The notes beneath the pieces were generated by a model. It had not been told where the DNA came from and did not search any database. It worked only from the letters and a program-made list of their open reading frames with translations. Shown piece by piece: positions 1 through 5,051 of a stretch of DNA of 11,305 bases. Each line of letters opens with the position of its first letter. The stretch's first letter is position 1. Position numbers and translations under genes: made by a program. The DNA comes from Candidatus Nomurabacteria bacterium RIFCSPLOWO2_01_FULL_39_17 (GTDB lineage Bacteria > Patescibacteriota > Minisyncoccia > Phycocordibacterales > UBA9973). The DNA lies in assembly GCA_001785805.1 (NCBI GenBank), contig MFUU01000011.1, positions 1 through 11,305 on the forward strand, written 5' to 3'.

Positions 1-31
1 ACTAGAATTACAGGTATTTAATTAAAACATT

Positions 32-502
32 ATGCAAAAAACATTTACTGTGTTATTTATTTTGTTTGTGTTGGTTTTGGGTGTTGTATTTTTCATGGAT
101 AAGGGAAAGCTTGAAGCTCCGGCTGTAAACGACAATACGGTTCTAAATATAGACGGTACAGTAAATTCAGAAATGCCAGTACCCACAGAAGATAATACTA
201 TTCCAGAAATGGTAGTAGATAGTACTGGGGTGAAAGAATTTACCGTAGAGGGTGTTAGTTTTTCTTTTAACCCCAAAACAATTACGGTTAATAAGGGCGA
301 TCAAGTTAGAATAATTTTCAAGAACACTACTGGTTTTCATGACTTTAAGATAGATGAATTCAGTGTTGCTACTAAACAAATGCAATCTCCCTATCAAGAA
401 ATTTTAGAATTTACCGCAGACAAAGCGGGCAGTTTCCAGTATTACTGTTCTGTCGGTTCACACAGGGCTGCGGGCATGTTTGGTACTTTAACCGTACAAT
501 AA
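32..502 (+). CDS. membrane-anchored cupredoxin (type 1 blue-copper protein)
   Basis: A 156-residue protein predicted to carry one electron on a type 1 copper centre outside the cytoplasmic membrane. Residues 4-22 form a hydrophobic N-terminal helix (uncleaved anchor or signal peptide; no lipobox Cys). A polar, Asp/Asn/Thr-rich linker follows to about residue 68, then one cupredoxin beta-sandwich (about 69-156). The four copper ligands are visible: His103 in GFHDFKI, then Cys139, His144 and Met149 in CSVGSHRAAGM (C-x4-H-x4-M). The protein ends right after the final strand, the normal length for a single domain. The ATG at 32 gives the complete anchor; no Shine-Dalgarno is seen. The lipid kinase gene starts 4 nt after its stop. 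The fold and copper site are secure; the redox partner is unknown, and copper storage or sensing is an alternative role. Confidence 0.88.
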   Translation: MQKTFTVLFILFVLVLGVVFFMDKGKLEAPAVNDNTVLNIDGTVNSEMPVPTEDNTIPEMVVDSTGVKEFTVEGVSFSFNPKTITVNKGDQVRIIFKNTTGFHDFKIDEFSVATKQMQSPYQEILEFTADKAGSFQYYCSVGSHRAAGMFGTLTVQ

Positions 503-506
503 ATTC

Positions 507-914
507 GTGAATTCAATAGAAAAAACCAAGTGGGAAGTGAAAAAAGAAGATAATGCCCGGCATAGAATTCTGTACGCTAGGCGGTTTATTAATGCTTTTC
601 GCGGCATGTATATTTTTGGGAAAACCACTAAGCATTTATTTGTGCATTTATTTGCGGCGCTGCTTGTAGTATTTCTCGGTTTTTATTTCAGGATTTCTGG
701 TATTGAATGGATGCTGATTGTTTTTGCCATTGGCTTGGTGCTAATTTCGGAAGCTTTTAATACCGCCATAGAGATAGACATAGACTTAACCTCGCCGGAA
801 TACCATCCATATGCTCGTGATACAAAGGATGTTTCAGCTTCCGCAGTGCTCCTTGCTGTATTTGTTGCCATTATCGTAGGATTGATTATATTTTTGCCGA
901 AAATGTTTTATTAA
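507..914 (+). CDS. dgkA: DgkA-type diacylglycerol/undecaprenol kinase, small integral membrane protein
   Basis: A 135-residue member of the prokaryotic diacylglycerol kinase family, which uses ATP to phosphorylate a membrane lipid alcohol (diacylglycerol, or undecaprenol in Gram-positives) in the cytoplasmic membrane. An amphipathic N-terminal region (AFRGMYIF) precedes three membrane helices (about 43-61, 65-88, 110-130). The family signature is clear: Glu82, Asn85 and Glu89 in SEAFNTAIEID, and Lys107-Asp108 in DTKDVSASAVLL. Their spacing equals E. coli Glu69, Asn72, Glu76 and Lys94-Asp95. The residue aligned with E. coli metal-binding Glu28 appears to be Thr41, eight residues after the conserved Gly33. 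The start is GTG, with no Shine-Dalgarno, 4 nt after the cupredoxin stop, which suggests translational coupling. Substrate choice cannot be read from sequence; undecaprenol recycling for cell-wall synthesis is plausible. Confidence 0.86.
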   Translation: MNSIEKTKWEVKKEDNARHRILYARRFINAFRGMYIFGKTTKHLFVHLFAALLVVFLGFYFRISGIEWMLIVFAIGLVLISEAFNTAIEIDIDLTSPEYHPYARDTKDVSASAVLLAVFVAIIVGLIIFLPKMFY

Positions 915-922
915 AATTACTT

Positions 923-931
923 TGTTATAAT
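923..931 (+). promoter_or_regulatory. extended -10 promoter (TGTTATAAT) for the thioredoxin-like gene, probably leaderless
   Basis: A perfect TATAAT at 926-931 is preceded by TG one base upstream, making an extended -10. No good -35 is present, and an extended -10 does not need one. Six bases separate the hexamer from the ATG at 938, so the predicted start of transcription falls on or next to the start codon. No Shine-Dalgarno is present, which fits a leaderless mRNA. Confidence 0.55.
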
Positions 932-937
932 AAATAG

Positions 938-1324
938 ATGACCAATATAAAAATATTTGTTTCTGTGATAGTTGTTTTAATAATAGGAACGATCGGAACT
1001 ATTTTACTTCAACAAGATGTTGCACCAGCTGAACCTGGTAAATACGATACCCTTGCGCAATGTTTAAAGGATAAGGGGGCTGTCTTTTACGGAGCTTTTT
1101 GGTGTTCACACTGCCAAGCGCAGAAAAAACTTTTCGGTTTGTCTGCCAAATTATTACCTTATGTGGAATGTTCTACAGTTGATGGTCGGAATCAGATACA
1201 AATATGCAAGGATAAAAATATCGATGGTTACCCAACTTGGGAATTTGCCGACGGATCCCGCCTGAATGGAGAAATTTCCTTAAATCAATTAGCTGAAAAG
1301 ACCTCCTGCATATTGCCTGAATAA
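938..1324 (+). CDS. membrane-anchored thioredoxin-fold protein, CSHC active site (VKOR-tail-like)
   Basis: A 128-residue protein with an N-terminal membrane helix (about 4-24) and a compact thioredoxin fold facing outward. The active site is FWCSHC (Cys56 and Cys59), and the cis-proline is Pro99 in GYPTW. Further cysteines at 42, 78, 90 and 124 could form structural disulfides. Cys78 in YVEC followed by Cys90 and the GYPTWEF strand resembles the soluble thioredoxin domain fused to bacterial vitamin K epoxide reductase (VKOR) homologues, rather than DsbA: the helical insertion of DsbA is missing. Its likely job is thiol-disulfide exchange on exported proteins. The next gene encodes a DsbB-type oxidase, its obvious candidate partner, although VKOR-type domains normally pair with VKOR. 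The fold is secure; whether it acts as oxidase, isomerase or reductase is not. Confidence 0.85.
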   Translation: MTNIKIFVSVIVVLIIGTIGTILLQQDVAPAEPGKYDTLAQCLKDKGAVFYGAFWCSHCQAQKKLFGLSAKLLPYVECSTVDGRNQIQICKDKNIDGYPTWEFADGSRLNGEISLNQLAEKTSCILPE

Positions 1325-1330
1325 CATGAG

Positions 1331-1396
1331 TCCCGTTAGAAATTCAAAATATAAAAATATGTCAATATTATTAGATAAAAAAAATTTCTAACGGGA
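1331..1396. repeat. perfect 14-bp inverted repeat flanking a 38-nt AT-rich loop, ending on the dsbB start codon
   Basis: Left arm TCCCGTTAGAAATT (1331-1344) is the exact reverse complement of right arm AATTTCTAACGGGA (1383-1396). The last base of the right arm is the A of the dsbB ATG. The 38-nt loop is very AT-rich. The right arm is not followed by a T-run, so this does not look like a standard intrinsic terminator. It could be a long-loop hairpin controlling dsbB translation, a dimeric operator, or one copy of a dispersed REP-like palindrome. Only one copy is in the window. Confidence 0.8.
1359..1391 (+). other. 10-codon mini-ORF in the dsbB leader (possible leader peptide)
   Basis: An ATG at 1359 opens ten codons (MSILLDKKNF) closed by TAA at 1389-1391, inside the right arm of the inverted repeat and 4 nt before the dsbB ATG. 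A ribosome reading it would melt the right arm and finish next to the dsbB start, so coupling is conceivable. There is no Shine-Dalgarno, and short ORFs are common by chance in AT-rich DNA. Confidence 0.2.
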
Positions 1397-1941
1397 TGAG
1401 TGTAGAGAATGTTCATTATCTGAATATATTTCTCGGAACAGGTGCAATCCTACTTCAAATTTTTTCTGTAGCCGCACTTGTTACGCTGTTTTTTGGTCTG
1501 AAGAGAAATATTTTTTTAGATTTTATCGATAAACATTTTCTTCCTATTACTTTTTTGATTTCTCTTTTTGCTTCAGTGTTTCCATTAGTTTATTCAGAAA
1601 TTATTAATTTTCTTCCGTGCTCACTGTGCTGGTGGCAGAGAGTCTTTATGTTCCCAACACTATTGATGTTTGGCGTAGCTCTCTGGGATAAAGACAGGCG
1701 TGTGATACGCTATGCATTGCCCCTAGTCTGCGCCGGTTTTCTCGTTTCTATTTACCAGAATTTTTTCTATTATTTTGGAGAAAGTTCAAACCTGCCTTGT
1801 GACGCATCCGGAGTATCTTGCTATCAGCGTTTGGTTTTGGAATTTGGCGGATATATTTCTATACCGATGATGGCGCTTACAGCCTTCTTCGCCCTTTTGG
1901 TTCTTCTCTCTGTTGCTCATTTTTACGGAAAGAAGAATTAA
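1396..1941 (+). CDS. dsbB: DsbB-family disulfide-bond oxidase
   Basis: A 181-residue integral membrane protein with five predicted helices (about 11-34, 47-69, 83-97, 103-126, 150-175). DsbB reoxidises a thioredoxin-fold partner and passes the electrons to a membrane quinone. The first active pair is in PCSLCWWQR: Cys75 and Cys78, with Arg82 at the position of E. coli Arg48, which contacts the quinone. The second, extracytoplasmic pair is Cys135 and Cys142 in PCDASGVSC. E. coli DsbB has four helices, so the N-terminal helix is extra; Cys112 lies in a membrane segment. The ATG at 1396 is the only plausible start, since an in-frame TAG lies at 1372-1374. The gene follows the thioredoxin-fold gene by 71 nt holding an inverted repeat. 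guaA begins 2 nt after its stop, so the two are probably cotranscribed. Confidence 0.88.
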   Translation: MSVENVHYLNIFLGTGAILLQIFSVAALVTLFFGLKRNIFLDFIDKHFLPITFLISLFASVFPLVYSEIINFLPCSLCWWQRVFMFPTLLMFGVALWDKDRRVIRYALPLVCAGFLVSIYQNFFYYFGESSNLPCDASGVSCYQRLVLEFGGYISIPMMALTAFFALLVLLSVAHFYGKKN

Positions 1942-1943
1942 AT

Positions 1944-3482
1944 ATGGAAAAAGATATCCAAATACTCATTTTAGATTTAGGTTCTCAATACACCCAGATA
2001 ATTAGGCGCAGTCTGCGCTATTTGGGCTTTCATTCTGCCATAGTGCATCCAGAAAAATCTTTAGAATGGATAGGGAAGAACAGGCCCAAAGGGATAATTC
2101 TCTCCGGTGGCAGAGCCGGCGTATATGATGCTGATGCGCCGAAGGTACCGAAAAAATTGCTTGATTTAAATATACCAATTCTTGGTATTTGTTTCGGTAT
2201 GCAATGGCTTGCTTATGTGCACGATAAGAACACCATTCATCGGGTGAAAGAAGGTAAATCCTACGGACCAGTCGAAGTTAATTTTGATAAAAAGAAAAGC
2301 AAGCTATTTCAAGGTTTAGGAGAAAAGATTCAAGCATGGGCTTCCCATGGAGACTCAGTTAGAAGTGTGCCAGAGGGTTTCGCCGTCACCGCCACCTCTT
2401 CTCTTGGTAATGTAATAGAAGCGATAGAGTGCGAGAAAAAGAAACTCTGGGGGGTAGAATTTCATCCAGAAGTGCAAGAGACGGAAGATGAGAATATTAT
2501 TTTAAATAATTTTGTGAGTTCTATTTGTGGTTGCGGACAAGATTATTCTAAAGGAGATGCGATAAAAGAAATAAGAGAAAATACTAAAAGAGAATTGGGT
2601 GATGGTACTGCTATCATTGGAGTCTCCGGAGGAGTAGACTCAACGACCCTCTCAGCGATACTTGCGCCTGCTCTGGGGAGCAAATTGAAGTCCTTTATGA
2701 TAGATACCGGCGGGATGCGCAAGGGTGAAATAGAGAAAGTGCGTGAGATAGCAAAGAATGCGGGAATAAATCTGGAAGTAATAGACAAATATAAAGAAAA
2801 ATTTATAACAGAAATAGGCAAAACTATAGATGCAGAAGAGAAGCGTTCTGCCTTCCGTAGAGTGTATGGAGAAGTTTTTAAAGAAGTGGCGAAGAGTTAC
2901 AAGTCGACGCACATGTTACAGGGAACGCTGGCAACAGACCTGATCGAGTCTGCTAGCGGCGGGGAATCGGCGCTTATAAAGACGCATCACAATGTGGATC
3001 TTGATTTAGGACTGAAAGAAATAATGCCCTTATCGGACTATTTCAAATTTGAAGTTCGGGAGTTTGCGCATAAATTCGGCCTAGATGAACTTGTATCCAA
3101 AAGACAGCCTTTTCCGGGTCCAGGATTGTATTTGCGAATTGTTGGAGTACCCGTTACCGAAGAGCTTCTAGAGGTTGTTCGCGAAGCAGATGCAGAAGTT
3201 GCAGGGATTTTAAAGAAACATAATTTATACGACAAAATCTCTCAAACGATCGTCGCGCTCTTGGGAGTAAAGAGTGTCGGAGTAAAGGGGGATGGGCGTG
3301 TTTATGGATATTCTTTAGTCGTTCGTACCGTAGAAACGAACGATTTTATGACGGTAAAGGGCTTTTATTTGTCCAAGAAAGTGTGCGAGGAGATTATTAG
3401 CGCCCTATCACGGCATTCTCAAATAGTGCGTGTCTTCTTTGATTTTACCCCCAAACCCCCAGCTACCACAGAGTTTGAATAG
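1944..3482 (+). CDS. guaA: GMP synthase (glutamine-hydrolysing)
   Basis: A 512-residue enzyme (E. coli GuaA has 525) that converts XMP, ATP and glutamine to GMP in the cytoplasm. The N-terminal class I glutamine amidotransferase domain (about 6-195) carries the triad Cys83 in GICFGMQ, and His174 and Glu176 in WGVEFHPE. The ATP-pyrophosphatase domain has the P-loop GVSGGVDS (226-233). The C-terminal dimerisation domain shows RQPFPGPGL, VVRTVETNDFMT and the family ending PPATTEFE. The start chosen is ATG 1944, which begins right at the first amidotransferase strand. The frame stays open upstream to an ATG at 1818, but that stretch is dsbB coding sequence and has no GuaA similarity. A weak GAAG-type Shine-Dalgarno lies in the end of dsbB. 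Identity is very secure; the link to dsbB seems positional, not functional. Confidence 0.97.
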   Translation: MEKDIQILILDLGSQYTQIIRRSLRYLGFHSAIVHPEKSLEWIGKNRPKGIILSGGRAGVYDADAPKVPKKLLDLNIPILGICFGMQWLAYVHDKNTIHRVKEGKSYGPVEVNFDKKKSKLFQGLGEKIQAWASHGDSVRSVPEGFAVTATSSLGNVIEAIECEKKKLWGVEFHPEVQETEDENIILNNFVSSICGCGQDYSKGDAIKEIRENTKRELGDGTAIIGVSGGVDSTTLSAILAPALGSKLKSFMIDTGGMRKGEIEKVREIAKNAGINLEVIDKYKEKFITEIGKTIDAEEKRSAFRRVYGEVFKEVAKSYKSTHMLQGTLATDLIESASGGESALIKTHHNVDLDLGLKEIMPLSDYFKFEVREFAHKFGLDELVSKRQPFPGPGLYLRIVGVPVTEELLEVVREADAEVAGILKKHNLYDKISQTIVALLGVKSVGVKGDGRVYGYSLVVRTVETNDFMTVKGFYLSKKVCEEIISALSRHSQIVRVFFDFTPKPPATTEFE

Positions 3483-3487
3483 AAAGA

Positions 3488-3509
3488 TATACGTATACGA
3501 ATACGTATA
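3488..3509. promoter_or_regulatory. near-perfect 22-bp palindrome, candidate operator upstream of the transglutaminase-like gene
   Basis: Nine-base arms TATACGTAT (3488-3496) and ATACGTATA (3501-3509) are exact reverse complements around a central ACGA. Each arm also contains the self-complementary ATACGTAT, so the site reads as two such boxes 12 bp apart. It overlaps the candidate -10 at 3506-3511. As RNA it would be a weak AT-rich hairpin followed by A residues, so a terminator for guaA is unlikely. Confidence 0.45.
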
Positions 3510-3511
3510 AA
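3506..3511 (+). promoter_or_regulatory. candidate -10 (TATAAA), probably leaderless start
   Basis: TATAAA ends 6 bases before the ATG at 3518, the same spacing as the TATAAT before the gene at 938. No Shine-Dalgarno is present and no well-spaced -35 was found. The hexamer overlaps the right arm of the palindrome at 3488-3509. In AT-rich DNA such a hexamer can occur by chance. Confidence 0.35.
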
Positions 3512-3517
3512 AATAAT

Positions 3518-4120
3518 ATGCCAACATTTACTAAAAAAGAAATAAAGTTGATACAGAGATTAAATACACCGACAAAAGTGCAGAATTTTTTGAATAGTTT
3601 GAAATTTAATTTTGAAAAGAAAGGGGAAACACTAAGATCCCCGCTCCGAGTTTTACGGGAAAAAAATGCGCATTGTTTTGAAGGTGCACTGCTTGGTGCA
3701 TACATTCTTTCACTTCATGGTTTCTCTCCATTTATACTTCATCTGCAAACTACCAAGGAAGATTATGACCATATCATTGCGCCATTTCGAATAAATGGCT
3801 TCTGGGGTGCGCTTTCAAAAACTAATCACTCAGCACTCAGATATCGAGATGCCATTTATAAAAACATTCATGAACTTGTGATGTCTTATTTTCATGAATA
3901 TTTTCTCGACAATGGAATAAAAACCCTGCGTAAATATTCCAAGCTTCTTAATTTGAATATTTTTGAAAAATATTGGATGATGGCAGAAGAGAATCTATGG
4001 GGTATAGATGAAGAACTGGATAAAATAAAGCATTACAATATATTGTCCAATGGGGTAAATTTGCGGAAAGCTGATCGCGTGGAGATAAAAGCCGGAAAAA
4101 TAGTAGAATACAGAAAATAG
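3518..4120 (+). CDS. transglutaminase-like (cysteine-protease fold) conserved protein
   Basis: A 200-residue, probably cytoplasmic protein with no signal peptide or membrane helix. The pattern Cys53 in NAHCFEGALLGAYIL, His85 in DYDHIIAPF, and then WGALSKTNH with Asn103 fits the Cys-His-Asp/Asn order of the transglutaminase-like superfamily. The run LRYRD (107-111), the ELVMSYF segment (119-125) and KTLRKYS also match my memory of a widespread uncharacterised bacterial family of this fold; a database search is needed to confirm that. The last 60 residues are charged, with a WGIDEELD element. The catalytic activity (amide hydrolysis or transfer) and the substrate are unknown. The gene stands between guaA and doxX with its own candidate promoter, so the neighbours give no clear clue. 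The start at 3518 is the first ATG after the promoter-like element. Confidence 0.6.
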   Translation: MPTFTKKEIKLIQRLNTPTKVQNFLNSLKFNFEKKGETLRSPLRVLREKNAHCFEGALLGAYILSLHGFSPFILHLQTTKEDYDHIIAPFRINGFWGALSKTNHSALRYRDAIYKNIHELVMSYFHEYFLDNGIKTLRKYSKLLNLNIFEKYWMMAEENLWGIDEELDKIKHYNILSNGVNLRKADRVEIKAGKIVEYRK

Positions 4121-4127
4121 AGAAAGG

Positions 4128-4136
4128 TGGTATAAT
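4128..4136 (+). promoter_or_regulatory. extended -10 promoter (TGGTATAAT) for doxX
   Basis: A perfect TATAAT at 4131-4136 with TG at the extended position; no recognisable -35. Transcription would start near 4143, giving a leader of about 60 nt before the ATG at 4204. Unlike most other candidates here, this promoter makes a leadered mRNA with an SD-like AGGT at 4194-4197, seven to ten bases before the start codon. Confidence 0.6.
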
Positions 4137-4166
4137 GTAAATTATTAAAAATTTAAGAATATCCCA

Positions 4167-4188
4167 GTAGTAGAGCAAAGCTCACTAC
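4167..4188 (+). promoter_or_regulatory. hairpin in the doxX 5' leader
   Basis: GTAGT-A-GAGC (4167-4176) pairs with GCTCACTAC (4180-4188) to form nine base pairs with one bulged A (4172) and an AAA loop. No T-run follows, so it is not an intrinsic terminator. It lies just upstream of the SD-like AGGT and could affect mRNA stability or translation start. No known riboswitch family is recognised. Confidence 0.45.
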
Positions 4189-4203
4189 AGGACAGGTAAA
4201 CAT

Positions 4204-4593
4204 ATGGACTATTTATTTTTGCTAGGCAGAGTATTGTTGGGGGGTTATTTTATTAAAAACGGCTATAACCATTTGAAGAATTTGAATATACTCACCGGTT
4301 ATGCGCAGTCAAAGGACGTGCCAATGCCGAAAGTTGCGGTATTCGTAACGGGGCTCGTGCTTCTTCTTGGTGGTTTGGGAATTGTGCTCGGTATTTACAT
4401 AAAACTTTCCATATTCTTGCTTTCCATATTCTTGCTTTTTGTCACATTTAAGATGCATCAATACTGGACCGTGTCAGATCCGATGCAGAAAATGGGGGAA
4501 CATGTGAACTTCTATAAAAATCTTGGACTCCTCGGGGCTGTACTTATGTTGCTTGCCATTCCATTGCCCTGGGTGTTGTCTTTGGTCTGGTAG
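4204..4593 (+). CDS. DoxX-family integral membrane protein
   Basis: A 129-residue four-helix membrane protein (about 3-22, 43-63, 66-83, 104-127). Family features are visible: the opening GRVLLGGYFIKNGYNHLKN, the FVTGLVLLLGGLGIVLG second helix, the FKMHQYW segment after helix 3, and NFYKNLGLLGA entering helix 4. DoxX was named from the quinone-linked subunit of archaeal terminal oxidase; bacterial relatives are associated with redox stress and thiol homeostasis, but a reaction is rarely proven. The third helix holds an exact in-frame 15-bp tandem duplication (4405-4434) that repeats LSIFL. An SD-like AGGT at 4194-4197 supports ATG 4204. Its own promoter and leader suggest regulation separate from the upstream genes. 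With a cupredoxin, DsbB and a thioredoxin-fold protein nearby, a redox role is plausible but unproven. Confidence 0.82.
   Translation: MDYLFLLGRVLLGGYFIKNGYNHLKNLNILTGYAQSKDVPMPKVAVFVTGLVLLLGGLGIVLGIYIKLSIFLLSIFLLFVTFKMHQYWTVSDPMQKMGEHVNFYKNLGLLGAVLMLLAIPLPWVLSLVW
4405..4434 (+). repeat. exact 15-bp tandem duplication inside doxX
   Basis: CTTTCCATATTCTTG occurs twice head to tail (4405-4419 and 4420-4434), followed by a partial third CTTT. The copies are identical and in frame, encoding LSIFL twice (residues 68-77) in the third membrane helix. Perfect identity suggests a recent duplication by slippage. Confidence 0.9.
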
Positions 4594-4596
4594 AAT
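4588..4596 (+). promoter_or_regulatory. candidate extended -10 (TGGTAGAAT) before the nucleotidyltransferase gene
   Basis: TAGAAT at 4591-4596 overlaps the doxX stop codon and has TG at the extended position. It would start transcription near 4603, about 8 nt before the ATG at 4611. No paired -35 was found. Cotranscription from the doxX promoter is an equally good explanation. Confidence 0.3.
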
Positions 4597-4610
4597 AAAT
4601 TCTTTTATAT

Positions 4611-5036
4611 ATGGGCAAGACTCGAACGAAGATTATGGTTTTTGGAACTTTTGACGGACTGCATCAAGGGCATCTTGATTTTTTTAGACAGGCTAAAAAA
4701 CTATCTAAGAGATCTTTCCTAATCGCTTCTATTTCACGTGATAAAAATGTTTATAAAATAAAAAAAGTAAGACCAATTTTTAGCGAGAAACAAAGAGCAA
4801 TTTTGACCAAAAAATGTAAATTAGTTAACCGGGTAGTTCTGGCTGGAATTAAAAATCACCTACCGCATATATTAAAAGAGCGTCCTGATATTATTGCGCT
4901 TGGTTATGATCAGAGGAATTACACAAAAAGTCTTAAAAAAGACTTGAAAAACAAAGGTCTAGTGGTTAATATCGTCCGTTTAAAGCCCTATAAAAAGCAT
5001 ACTTTCAAAAACCACTTGCTAAAAAATAGAAGATAA
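4611..5036 (+). CDS. HxGH nucleotidyltransferase, RibL-type FAD synthase or glycerol-3-phosphate cytidylyltransferase-like
   Basis: A 141-residue, strongly basic, lysine-rich Rossmann-like protein of the cytidylyltransferase superfamily, which joins a nucleotide from ATP or CTP to a phosphorylated acceptor with release of pyrophosphate. The nucleotide-binding motif is GTFDGLHQGH (12-21) with His18 and His21. Lys51-Lys52 and RPIFSEKQR (54-62) follow in the positions of the substrate-loop Lys and the ISE-x-x-R segment. DIIALGYDQ (93-101) is the most telling motif: it resembles archaeal FAD synthase RibL, whereas glycerol-3-phosphate cytidylyltransferases differ there. FAD synthesis is therefore my first guess, with moderate confidence. 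The ATG at 4611 adds eight residues; Met9 (4635), right before VFGTFDG, is an alternative start. The gene lies 17 nt after doxX and 15 nt before the HtrA gene. Confidence 0.75.
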   Translation: MGKTRTKIMVFGTFDGLHQGHLDFFRQAKKLSKRSFLIASISRDKNVYKIKKVRPIFSEKQRAILTKKCKLVNRVVLAGIKNHLPHILKERPDIIALGYDQRNYTKSLKKDLKNKGLVVNIVRLKPYKKHTFKNHLLKNRR

Positions 5037-5043
5037 ATATAAT
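5016..5043 (+). promoter_or_regulatory. promoter for the HtrA-type protease (TTGCTA-16-TATAAT)
   Basis: A -35-like TTGCTA (5016-5021) inside the end of the nucleotidyltransferase gene and a perfect TATAAT (5038-5043) are separated by 16 bp. The ATG at 5052 follows after 8 bases, again leaving almost no leader. No Shine-Dalgarno is present. This is the best two-box promoter in the window. Confidence 0.5.
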
Positions 5044-5051
5044 TTATTACT

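Noticed and set aside
1..31. Possible tail of an upstream + strand gene at the left edge
   Set aside because: Two frames run from the edge to stops at 19-21 and 23-25, but only six or seven codons are visible, which is not enough evidence.
1331..1396. Intrinsic terminator of the thioredoxin-fold gene
   Set aside because: The stem has a 38-nt loop and is followed by the dsbB start codon rather than a T-run.
1818..1943. Longer guaA starting at ATG 1818
   Set aside because: The extra 42 residues are dsbB read in another frame and have no GuaA similarity; ATG 1944 starts at the first amidotransferase strand.
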